Shown here in pieces: positions 16,071 through 23,774 of a DNA stretch of 64,000 nt. The position numbers were made by a program, and so were the translations under genes. This DNA is from Streptomyces sp. NBC_01408 (GTDB lineage Bacteria > Actinomycetota > Actinomycetes > Streptomycetales > Streptomycetaceae), in the NCBI RefSeq assembly GCF_026340255.1, contig NZ_JAPEPJ010000002.1, positions 124,001 to 188,000 on the forward strand, read 5' to 3'. Below the pieces are notes generated by a model. It was given only the letters and a program-made list of their open reading frames with translations, had not been told where the DNA came from and made no database searches. How positions within the stretch are numbered: position 1 is the first letter of the stretch; each line of letters starts with the position of its first letter.

Positions 16071-16445
16071 GGGTTACGCGCCGGATAACTTCCATGATGG
16101 GCGATTTACCCCCTACGTGCGAGTCGCCCAAATGAGGCCCACGGAGAGCAGAGTTGCCCGTATCGGCCGCGAGGCCGCGGGCCCGTGATGTGAGTCACGC
16201 CGGATGCGCCAACATCATTTCCCCCGGGAGGTCGATTCCCTTTTCCCGGAAAGGGAATCGGCTATTGCACAGAGACGCCGACAAGGTCATTCACCGGACG
16301 TATAGCGGGAAGTCGATCTACCGGTGGATTTCGGCTCTTGTTCCCACCCGGCGGGCTCGCTTACGGTCACCTCGTTCCTGGTGGTACGCAGCCGAATCCG
16401 GCCCGCCGCCCGGGCTCTCCGTCCCCCCACGTGAGGAATTCCGCC
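16071..16445. promoter_or_regulatory. Long leader region of the LysM/lysozyme-like gene
   Basis: A stretch of 375 bases without a gene, lower in GC than its surroundings. It contains a perfect hairpin at 16233-16260 (CGATTCCCTT / AAGGGAATCG), and 16324-16398 could pair GGATTTCGG with CCGAATCC around further complementary GC blocks. Leaders of actinobacterial cell-wall hydrolase genes often carry c-di-AMP (ydaO-type) riboswitches. I cannot find that riboswitch's conserved core, so I only call it a structured leader. AGGA precedes the ATG. Confidence 0.4.
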
Positions 16446-17180
16446 ATGCCCGCAAAGGGAAAGCACCGCCGGCCGAAGCACCACCCGATCACCCGCAAGC
16501 TGGCACTCGCCGGCACCGGTGGCGCGGCCCTCACACTCCCGCTGATCAGCGCGACCACCGCCGGGGCGGTGGAGACGACCACCGCTCCCGCGGCTCACAC
16601 CGCCGCCCCCGCGGCCCGCACCGCCACTCCCACGACCTATTCCGTGGTCCCCGGCGACACCCTTTCCGAGATCGCCGTGGAGCATTCCGTGAGCGGCGGC
16701 TGGAAGAAGCTCTACGCGGCGAACCGGAGCGTCATCGGCGACAACCCGGCGATCATCCGGCCCGGTATCAAGCTGAACCTCGGCACCCAGGCCGAGACCG
16801 CCCGCGCGAGCAGGTCCGCCGCCCGGCCCGCCATCAAGCCGGCCGCCAAGCCCGCCTACGCGAACAATCTCGACGGATGGATCCGCGAGTCCCTCGACGT
16901 CATGGCCAAGCACGGAATTCCCGGTTCCTACAACGGAATTCACCGCAACGTGATGCGGGAGTCCTCGGGCAACCCCCTCGCCATCAACAACTGGGACATC
17001 AACGCCCAGAACGGGATCCCGTCCAAGGGCCTGCTCCAGGTCATCGACCCGACGTTCAAGGCCTACCACGTGCCCGGCACCTCGCTGGACTCCTACAACC
17101 CGGTCGCGAACATCACGGCTGCCTGCAACTACGCGGCCGCCCGCTACGGTTCGATCGACAACGTCAACGGGCCTTACTAG
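16446..17180 (+). CDS. Secreted LysM-domain transglycosylase-like protein
   Basis: A 244-residue exported cell-wall enzyme. Residues 1-42 form a signal peptide (KLALAGTGGAALTLPLISATTAGA). A LysM peptidoglycan-binding domain follows (YSVVPGDTLSEIAVEHSVSGGW ... IRPGIKLNL, about residues 59-111). The C-terminal 105 residues are a lysozyme-like/SLT fold with the probable catalytic Glu in MRESSGNPLAINNWD, then SKGLLQVIDPTFKAYH. It would cleave glycan strands of peptidoglycan, perhaps at germination or growth. ATG 16446 follows AGGA. Its stop overlaps the kinase stop by four bases, so the genes converge. Confidence 0.92.
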   Translation: MPAKGKHRRPKHHPITRKLALAGTGGAALTLPLISATTAGAVETTTAPAAHTAAPAARTATPTTYSVVPGDTLSEIAVEHSVSGGWKKLYAANRSVIGDNPAIIRPGIKLNLGTQAETARASRSAARPAIKPAAKPAYANNLDGWIRESLDVMAKHGIPGSYNGIHRNVMRESSGNPLAINNWDINAQNGIPSKGLLQVIDPTFKAYHVPGTSLDSYNPVANITAACNYAAARYGSIDNVNGPY

Positions 17181-18895
17181 GAGCGGTAGACCTTCCTGAC
17201 CTTGCCGTCGGTTCCGGCGAGGACGTAACCGCCCTGGCCGTACTCGTCACTGAGGTACGGGCGCACGGACGGGCTCTGGTCCATCATCCAGGGCTCGACG
17301 ATCACGTACCGCGAGGTGGGGTTCGCCACTCCGAGGTCCCGCTGGGACTGTTCGAGGAGGGCGGGCAGGGCGTCCCACTCGACCTCGGCCATGTCCATGA
17401 GCGGCGCGCGGTCCTTGACGGTGCCGGCCGGGCCGGTCCGGGTGACCTCGCCGCCCCGGTACTGCCAGGAGTCCACGGTCTTCGCTCCGGGGGCCGTGGG
17501 GACCGAGGCGATGACGTACTCCTCGTAGATCCGCAGGTTCACGAAGGTGGTCGTGCCCGTCTGCTGCTTCAGGGCGGCCAGCGCGGTCCGGATGCCGTCG
17601 GGGGTGAGCAGACCGCCCTGGGGCACGCTCGCCTTGTGCGTGGCGGGCCCGGACGCGGCCGGCTCGGACGCGCCCGGACCCGGCGCGTCGGCGGGCGGCC
17701 CGGTGGGCGCCGGGCCGGTCCCCGAGGCGGCGGGGGTACCGCTCGCGCTTCCCTTCGCGCCGTCCTTCGAGGCGGTGCCGTCGGGCAGCAACTGGACGAT
17801 CCCGATCACCCCGGCGGTCAGGACGGCCGCGAGCGCTGCGGCGAGCACCGCCGGGCTCCGGCGCCGGCCGGGATCCGACGCGACCGACGCCGTGGGCGCG
17901 TACGGGGACATGGACGGCCCCGGGTACGGCGACAGGGTCGCGTGCACCGGGGGGCCGTACTGGCCCAGGGCCGGCGGGGGTGTGAGGGGCGGCGTGCTGC
18001 CGCCGGGAGCACTGCTCGCGTTCCGGAGCAGCTGTTCCAGCTGCGCCGCGTCGGGCCGAGCGGCCGGGTCCCGTACGAGCAGCCGTTCCAGTACGGGTCC
18101 CAGCGCACCGGAGCGCACCGGAGCGGGGATCGGCTCGTCGAGCACGGCGACCACGGTGGCCAGGCTGGTGGCGCGGCGGAGCGGATGCACGCCCTCGGCG
18201 GCCACGTACAGCAGCATGCCCAGCGACCAGAGGTCCGAGGCGGCCAGCCCCTCCTCCCCGCGCACCCGCTCGGGCGCGATGTACTCCGGGGAGCCGATGA
18301 GCACCCCGGTGGAGGTGAGCCCGGCGGAGCCGTGCAGGGCCGCGATGCCGAAGTCCGTCAGCACGGCACCGCCGTCGGGCCGCAGCAGTACGTTGGCCGG
18401 TTTCACATCGCGGTGCAGCACCCCTTCGGCGTGGGCGGCGCGCAGCGCGGAGAGCACCTCGAGGCCGAGCCGCAGCACCTGCGCCACCGGCATCGGGCCG
18501 GAGCCCAGCCGCTCGTGGAGCGAGCCGCCCCGGACGAGCTCCATCACAATCCACGGATGCGCGTCCGGGCCGCCCGGAGCTCCCGCAGCCCCCGCACCCT
18601 GCGTACCGCCCTCGGCGGCGGGATCCACGATGTGATGGATCGTCACCACGTGCGGGTGGGCCAGCCGGGCGAGGGCGCGGGCCTCCCGGACGGCCCGTTC
18701 GCGCAGCTGGACGGCGAGGCCGGGCTGGGCGGCGGCGGTCGCCGGGTCCGGCGGGCGCACCTCCTTGAGGGCGACCTCGCGGTCCAGTGCGATGTCGCGG
18801 GCGCGCCACACCGTGCCCATGCCGCCGCTGCCCAGGGGTTCGACCAGCTCGAAGCGCCCGCCGATCAGCCGTCTGCCGGCCTCACTCGTGTCCAT
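17177..18895 (-). CDS. Membrane-anchored Ser/Thr protein kinase (PknB-like)
   Basis: A 572-residue eukaryotic-type kinase. Seen: glycine loop LGSGGMGTVWRARD, Lys44 in ALKEV, catalytic HRDVKPANVL (Asp163), DFGIA (Asp181) and APERV. A Pro-rich linker leads to one transmembrane helix (about 348-370), then an Ala/Pro/Gly-rich stretch and an extracellular C-terminal domain of about 140 residues (TPDGIRTALAALKQQTGTTTF...). There are no PASTA repeats, so the sensor differs from PknB. ATG 18895 begins the protein. Its neighbour is a peptidoglycan enzyme, but the genes are convergent. Confidence 0.93.
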   Translation of the reverse strand: MDTSEAGRRLIGGRFELVEPLGSGGMGTVWRARDIALDREVALKEVRPPDPATAAAQPGLAVQLRERAVREARALARLAHPHVVTIHHIVDPAAEGGTQGAGAAGAPGGPDAHPWIVMELVRGGSLHERLGSGPMPVAQVLRLGLEVLSALRAAHAEGVLHRDVKPANVLLRPDGGAVLTDFGIAALHGSAGLTSTGVLIGSPEYIAPERVRGEEGLAASDLWSLGMLLYVAAEGVHPLRRATSLATVVAVLDEPIPAPVRSGALGPVLERLLVRDPAARPDAAQLEQLLRNASSAPGGSTPPLTPPPALGQYGPPVHATLSPYPGPSMSPYAPTASVASDPGRRRSPAVLAAALAAVLTAGVIGIVQLLPDGTASKDGAKGSASGTPAASGTGPAPTGPPADAPGPGASEPAASGPATHKASVPQGGLLTPDGIRTALAALKQQTGTTTFVNLRIYEEYVIASVPTAPGAKTVDSWQYRGGEVTRTGPAGTVKDRAPLMDMAEVEWDALPALLEQSQRDLGVANPTSRYVIVEPWMMDQSPSVRPYLSDEYGQGGYVLAGTDGKVRKVYRS

Positions 18896-18922
18896 GGCCG
18901 GTCATCGTAGGCGCCGCCGGGA

Positions 18923-20569
18923 TCAGCAGCGCCGCCGGTCCACCGTGACGGTGCCCTGGGCGGTGGCCACGGTCCGGTCGTAGCACCCGCCGCCGGCCGC
19001 GGAGCCGTACAGCCGGTAGCGGGCCGAGGTGGTGCCGACCGCGTGCCGCTGGTCGCGCGGGACGTTCGCCGTGTAGGTGGCGTCGCCCGTGTACCGGTCG
19101 TCGAGCCGGACCCGGTCGACGACGCGGCCTCCGCGCAGGGTGACGGTGTCCGCGGCGTCGCCCAGCGAGAGGACGGTGCGCAGCCGGTCCCCGGCGCCCA
19201 GGGTGGTCTCGCCCTCCATCGTGTAGGTCCGCGTGGTGCGGGTGGTGTCCTTCCCCCGGGTCACGCTCTCCTCGTCGGTCCAGGTGGCGGTGAGGGCGTC
19301 GCGGTTCTCGCCCTCGGTCCAGCGGTGCACCGAGGTGTTGCGGACGGCGCGGGTGACGGTGGTGGCGACCCGCCCGTGGGAGGTGTCCAGGTACCCGGCG
19401 ACCGTCAGTTCGTGTCCGCCCTCGGTGTCCAGCCGGTGCTCGGCGCCGGGCGTCCAGCGGGAGGAGCCCCGCGGCTCGCTCTGCTCGTGCCGGGTGAGGG
19501 ATCCGGTGACGACCTCCCGGGCCTCGTCCTGCCACAGCAGCAGGTTGGTGGGCGTGCTCCAGCCGCTCTGCCCGGCCGGCACCCCCGCCACGGACACCTC
19601 GATCCGGTGGGAGCGGCCGTCGTTGAGCAGGCCGGCGAACGGGGTCAGGTCGTAGAGGACCGGCTGGACGTCGAAGGCCCGGGGGCCGGGGGTGACGTAC
19701 CAGAGGAAGGGGTTGGACCAGCCGCCGGTCCAGACGGTGGGGAAGGGCGCGGCGATGCCGGCGAGCCGTCCGTCCACGGAGATCCGGACCTCGCGGTAGG
19801 GGCCGTCGGCTGCCTTGCAGGAGTACGGGGCCGCGTCGGGGGTGGTCATGTACCAGTACTCCTCGCAGCCGCCGCCCGAGCCGGTGGCGTAGACCTCGGC
19901 GAGGAGCCGCTCGGTGTTGCGCGGGGTGGTGACGTCCGGTGAGGTGAGGGCGAGGACCCGGTCGGGGGTCCCGGCGGGCGCGGTGGCGCCGGTGCGGGGA
20001 TCGGCGGCGTAGAAGGTGAGGGTGACCTTGACGTCGATGACCCCGGTGTACGTGTCGTTGACGACGTTGCCGATGAGCATCTCGACGGGCTGCGGGCGGG
20101 TGAGGGTGTCGCGGTAACGCGTGACGTCCTTCTCGACCGACCAGTTGATTCCGTCGGGCGAGGGCTGGGGGGTGGAGGTGCGGAGGATCTCCACGCCGCC
20201 GAGGGAGAGGTGGCCGAGGCGGTCGTACTGGCGGCCCTTGACCTTGCCGTCGAGCCGCAGCACCACCTTGGCCCAGCCGTCGGCGCCGCAGCCCGTGGGC
20301 GGCGCGTAGCTCCCCTGGTACGGGGTGAAGTCGCGGAACTGGGCCTCGGCGAGGGTGACCTGGCAGGACCGGGTCGCGGGCCGGGCGACGGGCGGCGCGG
20401 CGGTGAGGGGGTCGTGCCAGTCGGTGCCGAACTCGGCGGGCGGGGTCACGCCCGCTCCCGCCCCGGGGACGGCGGGGGTGGCGGCGTTCGCGGGTCCCGC
20501 GGTGCCGGCCAGGGTGGCCGCGGCGAGGGTCAGCGCGCCCAGCAGGCCCATGATCCTGTGTCGTCTCAT
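18923..20569 (-). CDS. Secreted PNGase A-like N-glycan amidase
   Basis: A 548-residue exported protein. Residues 1-30 form a signal peptide ending PANAA. The rest matches the peptide-N4-(N-acetyl-beta-glucosaminyl)asparagine amidase A family: YDRLGHLSLGGVEILRTSTPQPS, a YYxTPD-like block EEYWYMTTPDAAPYSCK, and VWTGGWSNPFLWYVTPGPRAFDVQP. Such enzymes release N-glycans from glycoproteins. Cysteine pairs occur in the N-terminal domain, the GGGCEEYW region and the C-terminus. ATG 20569 begins the signal peptide. The substrate is inferred from the family only. Confidence 0.85.
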   Translation of the reverse strand: MRRHRIMGLLGALTLAAATLAGTAGPANAATPAVPGAGAGVTPPAEFGTDWHDPLTAAPPVARPATRSCQVTLAEAQFRDFTPYQGSYAPPTGCGADGWAKVVLRLDGKVKGRQYDRLGHLSLGGVEILRTSTPQPSPDGINWSVEKDVTRYRDTLTRPQPVEMLIGNVVNDTYTGVIDVKVTLTFYAADPRTGATAPAGTPDRVLALTSPDVTTPRNTERLLAEVYATGSGGGCEEYWYMTTPDAAPYSCKAADGPYREVRISVDGRLAGIAAPFPTVWTGGWSNPFLWYVTPGPRAFDVQPVLYDLTPFAGLLNDGRSHRIEVSVAGVPAGQSGWSTPTNLLLWQDEAREVVTGSLTRHEQSEPRGSSRWTPGAEHRLDTEGGHELTVAGYLDTSHGRVATTVTRAVRNTSVHRWTEGENRDALTATWTDEESVTRGKDTTRTTRTYTMEGETTLGAGDRLRTVLSLGDAADTVTLRGGRVVDRVRLDDRYTGDATYTANVPRDQRHAVGTTSARYRLYGSAAGGGCYDRTVATAQGTVTVDRRRC

Positions 20570-20734
20570 GGGCCCGCAGTGAAACCCGGAGCCCCCGCTT
20601 CCCGCTAGCCCCCGACGCAGACGTGGCGGGATCCGGTCCCCCGGCGCGGCGGGTACGGGGCCTGGTGTGCGGGATACGGGACCCCGTGCGGCGGACCCGG
20701 GGGCCGGAGCCGGCGGACCCGGGGGCGGGGCGGG

Positions 20735-21220
20735 TCAGTTCGCGGTGGCGAGCACCACGACGCCGTCGTCGTCCGCGTGGACGGTGTCGCCGGCGCGGAA
20801 GGTGACCTCGCCGATCGTGACGGGCCCGTCCACCGTGCCCGCGCCGGTCTTGCCGCTCTTGCGCGGGACCGTGCCCAGCGCCTTGATGCCGAGGGCGAGC
20901 TCCCCGAGGGCCACGCTGTCGCGGACCGCGCCGCTGATGATCAGACCCGCCCAGCCGTTGCGTTCGGCGGCGCCGCCGATCAGGTCGCCGATGAGGGCGG
21001 TGCGCAGGGATCCGCCGCCGTCGACGACGAGTACGGCGCCCTCGCCCGGGGTGTTGACCAGTTCTCGCAGCAGGGCGTTGTCCTCGTGGCAGGACAGCGT
21101 CCGTACGGGGCCCGCGAACTGCCGGTGGCCACCGTACTGGTGGAACTGGACGGCGCAGATGCCGAGCGCCTCGCCGTGCTCGTCGTACAGGTCGGTGGTG
21201 GGGACGGGGATGACGCTCAT
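20735..21220 (-). CDS. rraA: RraA-family protein (RNase E activity regulator / HMG aldolase fold)
   Basis: A 161-residue protein of the RraA family. Typical segments: TTDLYDEHGEALGICAVQF, PGEGAVLVVDGGGSLRTALIGDLIGGAAERNGWAGLIISGAVRD and GALGTVPRKSGKTGAGTVD-like sequence. Family members inhibit RNase E in enterobacteria or act as 4-hydroxy-4-methyl-2-oxoglutarate aldolases. The GDL...RD residues used by the aldolase are visible here. ATG 21218-21220 begins it. No neighbour clarifies which role applies. Confidence 0.9.
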   Translation of the reverse strand: MSVIPVPTTDLYDEHGEALGICAVQFHQYGGHRQFAGPVRTLSCHEDNALLRELVNTPGEGAVLVVDGGGSLRTALIGDLIGGAAERNGWAGLIISGAVRDSVALGELALGIKALGTVPRKSGKTGAGTVDGPVTIGEVTFRAGDTVHADDDGVVVLATAN

Positions 21221-21330
21221 TGCTCTGCCGGTTCCTCACTGCTCGTACTGCTGCTGTCGTGTCGGTCCAGGCAGCCAGGGTAATCGGCGGTGCGCGGCCC
21301 CTCCGGGCCCGGTTCCACGGGCCCGGTCCG

Positions 21331-21429
21331 TCAGCGTTTCAGGGCCCGGTACCGCTTGAGCAGCGCGGTGATCTTCTCGGGGTCCGCCTTGCCGTTCAGT
21401 TCGGCGAGGAGGTCGTCGGGGCAGAGTTC
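21331..21429 (-). pseudogene. 3' fragment of a 62-codon gene split by the IS element
   Basis: Codons 31-62 and the stop of a small conserved gene: ELCPDDLLAELNGKADPEKI and on to KRYRALKR. It has no start. Its first codon (GAA, 21429) follows directly on the element's right end. Joining it to the fragment at 23303-23392 gives one uninterrupted 62-residue protein. The protein has no known function to me. Confidence 0.85.
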
Positions 21430-21600
21430 TTGAAGTGCTCTCCCGGCTGAAGCCGGGAGATTCCTGCTTACCTTGCGGCAGCGGGCTTGACGCGTTTGGC
21501 ACGCCTGACGACTGCCCTCCCGGCAGCCGGGATGAGCGCGTGGCCCATCCGGTACAGGTGCAAGACGTTCCGGGCTGCGTTCCAGTCGGCGCTGCCTGAC
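21430..21600 (-). ncRNA. Predicted omega RNA (reRNA) at the tnpB 3' end
   Basis: TnpB proteins use an RNA made from the element's right end, overlapping the 3' end of tnpB, with the guide copied from flanking host DNA. The expected region runs from inside tnpB across the hairpin 21440-21459 to the TCAA end. The guide would then begin at 21429 going down, inside the split gene. The 5' limit is a guess and no transcript is known. Confidence 0.4.
21440..21459 (-). repeat. Right-end subterminal hairpin of the IS element
   Basis: Eight-base perfect stem CTCCCGGC / GCCGGGAG with TGAA loop, ten bases from the element's right end. It fits the structure recognised by TnpA and present in the omega RNA. 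Confidence 0.75.
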
Positions 21601-22748
21601 CAGCCGCAGTCCGGGTTCTTGCACACGAACACGGCCTGGGACTCTCGGCTCCCCGGCGTGATGAAGCCGCACGCGGAGCATCGCCGGGAAGTATTGGGGG
21701 CCGGGACCTTGTGCAGGGTGCCGCCGAGCTGGGCGGTCTTGTACGTCAGCATGGTGACCGTCCGGCCCCACGCCTCCCCGCTGATGGAGCGGTTCAGCCC
21801 GGATTTCTGGGCGACGTTCTTCCCCGGCTCTTCGATGGTTCCCCTGGCCGACTTGACCATGTTCGTGATGGTGAGTGCTTCGACCACAACGGTGCCGTAC
21901 GTGCGGGCGATGGCGGTGGTCGTCTGGTGCTGCCAGTCCAGGGCCCGGCGCTTGGCTTTCGCGCGGAGTCCTGCGATCTGGTCGTAGGTGTGGTGCAGCC
22001 GGCGGCTGGTGCGCTCGCCGGGCTTGCGGTGCTGCTTACGCTGCGCGGCGCGCTGCTCCAGGTGCAGAAGCCTGGCTTTCTCCTTGCCGGTCAGCCATTC
22101 GCCGTGCTCGTACGTTTCGCCGTCCGAGAGGGCTATGGGCACGGTGACGCCCACATCTATGCCGACGTCCGGCCCCTGGTGGGGATCGGGCTTGGCCTCC
22201 AAGGTCCGAACACGGAAGGCGATGTGCCAGCCGAGCACGTCCTTGACCAGCCGCGCCCCGGTGATCCGGTTCTCCCCGTTGGCGTGCTTGCCCACGGGCA
22301 GGTCCTTGGTCCACCGGAATCGGACCCGGCCCACCTTGGGAATGTTGGCCATGCCCCAGCGGCGGTGCACGCGGGTGATGTTCAGGTCCCGGCCCTGCGG
22401 AACGTCCACGGACATCACCGTGCGGAACCGGCCCTTGAAATTCGGGGCGTCGGCGCGGCCGTCCCAGCAGTTCTTCCACGCCTGGAAGTACGTCTTCAAC
22501 ACCGCTTGCGCGGCCTGCGCGGGAAGGACAGCGAGAAAGTCGATGTCCTCGCGGGCCTGGCGGATCGCGGCGTCCGCGTTCGCAAGAGTCCGTTTTTCCT
22601 TCGGCATCATCCGCCACCAGGCGTGCAGCAGGTTCCACATGGTGCGGGCCGCGTGCGCCTGGCCATCAGTCTTCAACACCTCGGCGCGCGATAGCGAAAG
22701 ACGGGCACGGTGCCCGAACTGCCGCTTCACCAGGGAGTCTTGACTCAC
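21468..22748 (-). CDS. tnpB: TnpB RNA-guided nuclease of IS200/IS605 element
   Basis: A 426-residue TnpB, ancestor-like relative of Cas12. The RuvC acidic residues are visible: Asp198 in GIDVGVT, Glu290 in VVVEAL and Asp388 in SADWNAARN. The zinc finger is C357SAC and C376xxxxC381. The N-terminal wedge/REC part includes HAARTMWNLLHAWWRMMPKE and a Lys/Arg-rich helix region (residues 223-270). In known systems TnpB cuts the donor joint guided by omega RNA and so maintains the element. The start is GTG 22748. All key residues are present, so it is likely active. Confidence 0.95.
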   Translation of the reverse strand: MSQDSLVKRQFGHRARLSLSRAEVLKTDGQAHAARTMWNLLHAWWRMMPKEKRTLANADAAIRQAREDIDFLAVLPAQAAQAVLKTYFQAWKNCWDGRADAPNFKGRFRTVMSVDVPQGRDLNITRVHRRWGMANIPKVGRVRFRWTKDLPVGKHANGENRITGARLVKDVLGWHIAFRVRTLEAKPDPHQGPDVGIDVGVTVPIALSDGETYEHGEWLTGKEKARLLHLEQRAAQRKQHRKPGERTSRRLHHTYDQIAGLRAKAKRRALDWQHQTTTAIARTYGTVVVEALTITNMVKSARGTIEEPGKNVAQKSGLNRSISGEAWGRTVTMLTYKTAQLGGTLHKVPAPNTSRRCSACGFITPGSRESQAVFVCKNPDCGWSGSADWNAARNVLHLYRMGHALIPAAGRAVVRRAKRVKPAAAR

Positions 22749-22771
22749 AACGGAAACCCTAACATTGGCTT

Positions 22772-23200
22772 ATGTCACCACGCTGGAAACCTAATCCCGA
22801 TGTCAGAACGGGTCGCCATGTTGTTTACAACCTGCACGTTCACTTGGTTTTTGTCACGAAGTACCGGCGGAAGGCGTTCACCGACGTCATGCTGACCCGC
22901 ACCGAAGAGATCATGGGGGAGGTCTGCGCCGACTTCGAAGCCGAGCTGAAACAGTTCAACGGCGAACAGGACCACGTGCACCTGCTCGTGCACTACCCGC
23001 CGAAGGTGCAGCTTTCCAAGCTGGTCAACTCCCTCAAAGGCGTCAGCTCCCGCAGGCTGCGCCAGGAGTACGAGAGCCACGTCCGCCGGTACCTGTGGGG
23101 CGGACACTTCTGGTCCGGCTCCTACTTCGCCGGCTCATGTGGCGGCGCACCCCTGACCGCCGTCAAGCAGTACATCGAAAACCAGCAACGCCCCGTCTGA
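22772..23200 (+). CDS. tnpA: TnpA Y1 single-strand transposase (HUH)
   Basis: A 142-residue Y1 HUH transposase. The metal motif is H68-V-H70 (EQDHVHLLVHYPP) and the nucleophile is Tyr134 (AVKQYIENQQ). Length and the opening HVVYNLHVHLVFVTKYRRK are typical. TnpA excises and inserts the element as single-stranded DNA at a short target. The gene is divergent from tnpB with 23 bases between starts, so the promoters overlap. A strong hairpin (23208-23247) follows the stop. Confidence 0.95.
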   Translation: MSPRWKPNPDVRTGRHVVYNLHVHLVFVTKYRRKAFTDVMLTRTEEIMGEVCADFEAELKQFNGEQDHVHLLVHYPPKVQLSKLVNSLKGVSSRRLRQEYESHVRRYLWGGHFWSGSYFAGSCGGAPLTAVKQYIENQQRPV

Positions 23201-23207
23201 CCGTCAC

Positions 23208-23247
23208 CCCGGAGGCGCAGAGCACTCCGACGCTCCGCGCCTCCGGG
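23208..23247 (+). terminator. Hairpin after tnpA
   Basis: An 11-base perfect stem CCCGGAGGCGC / GCGCCTCCGGG with an 18-base loop begins eight bases after the tnpA stop. It may end the transcript or insulate tnpA from outside transcription. Confidence 0.6.
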
Positions 23248-23266
23248 CCAAGGATGGCCTTCACCC

Positions 23267-23282
23267 CCGCCCTGAAGGGCGG
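23267..23282 (-). repeat. Left-end subterminal hairpin of the IS element
   Basis: Six-base stem CCGCCC / GGGCGG with TGAA loop, 20 bases inside the left end, mirroring the loop of the right-end hairpin. Confidence 0.7.
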
Positions 23283-23302
23283 AGCACTGGCCAAGATCAG
23301 AG

Positions 23303-23392
23303 GTAGAGCTCGCCCCGCCAACGGCCGCCCTTGGTCTTCCAGATCCGGTATCCGCCGGGTACGCCCCGTGCCACGTAGTCGCGCCGGCTCAT
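23303..23392 (-). pseudogene. 5' fragment of a 62-codon gene split by the IS element
   Basis: Codons 1-30: MSRRDYVARGVPGGYRIWKT, then KGGRWRGELY. Past TAC (23305-23303) the frame enters the element and stops after one codon (CTC TGA), so a 31-residue product could still be made. ATG 23392 follows GAGGGG. It starts ten bases after the glsB-like stop and was probably co-transcribed with it. The remaining 32 codons are at 21331-21429. Confidence 0.85.
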
Positions 23393-23402
23393 CCCCCGCC
23401 CC

Positions 23403-23669
23403 TCAGTCGCGCGAGTTGCCGAAGAGCAGACGGTAGCCGATGAGCAGGACGAGCGAGCCGCCGATGGCGGCGCCCCAGGTGGCGAGGTCGAAGAACTCCG
23501 TCTGGATCGGCCGGTCCAGGAACTTCGCCGAGAGCCAGCCGCCGATGAAGGCTCCGGCGACGCCGATGAGGGTGGTGCCGATCAGACCGCCGGGGTCACG
23601 GCCGGGAAGCAGGACCTTGGCGACGGCTCCGGCCAGCAGGCCCAGGACGATCCAGCTGACGATCCCCAT
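23403..23669 (-). CDS. GlsB/YeaQ/YmgE-family membrane protein
   Basis: An 88-residue integral membrane protein with three hydrophobic segments (MGIVSWIVLGLLAGAVAKVL, LIGTTLIGVAGAFIGGWL, WGAAIGGSLVLLIGYRLLF) and the family glycine-rich pattern KVLLPGRDPGGLIGT. Members are induced by general stress but the biochemical role is unknown. I prefer ATG 23669 because GGAG lies seven bases upstream; GTG 23678 is in frame. The interrupted 62-codon gene follows after ten bases. Confidence 0.88.
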   Translation of the reverse strand: MGIVSWIVLGLLAGAVAKVLLPGRDPGGLIGTTLIGVAGAFIGGWLSAKFLDRPIQTEFFDLATWGAAIGGSLVLLIGYRLLFGNSRD

Positions 23670-23774
23670 GCCAGTCACTCCGTTTCGGTGGTTCGGGTGT
23701 TCACCCAGGAGGACGTGTTCGAGACCGGAACGGTTCTCCGGCCGACCGCAGCCGCCGCGCTCAGGCCGCCGCGC

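Larger units (their letters stand above)
21430..23302 (-). mobile_element. Complete IS200/IS605-family element (tnpA + tnpB)
   Basis: A 1,873-bp element with divergent tnpA (HUH transposase) and tnpB. There are no inverted repeats or target duplication, as expected of this family. Each end has a subterminal hairpin with a TGAA loop: 21440-21459 at the tnpB end, 23267-23282 at the tnpA end. Boundaries were set by rejoining the interrupted gene. The left end abuts CTAC (minus strand 23306-23303) and the right end finishes TCAA (minus strand 21433-21430). The closest known pattern is IS608, cleaving at TTAC and TCAA. Both genes look intact. Confidence 0.92.

Noticed and set aside
16071-16445. 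c-di-AMP riboswitch call for the LysM leader
   Set aside because: Gene context fits, but I could not find the conserved core of the ydaO class, so I list only a structured leader.
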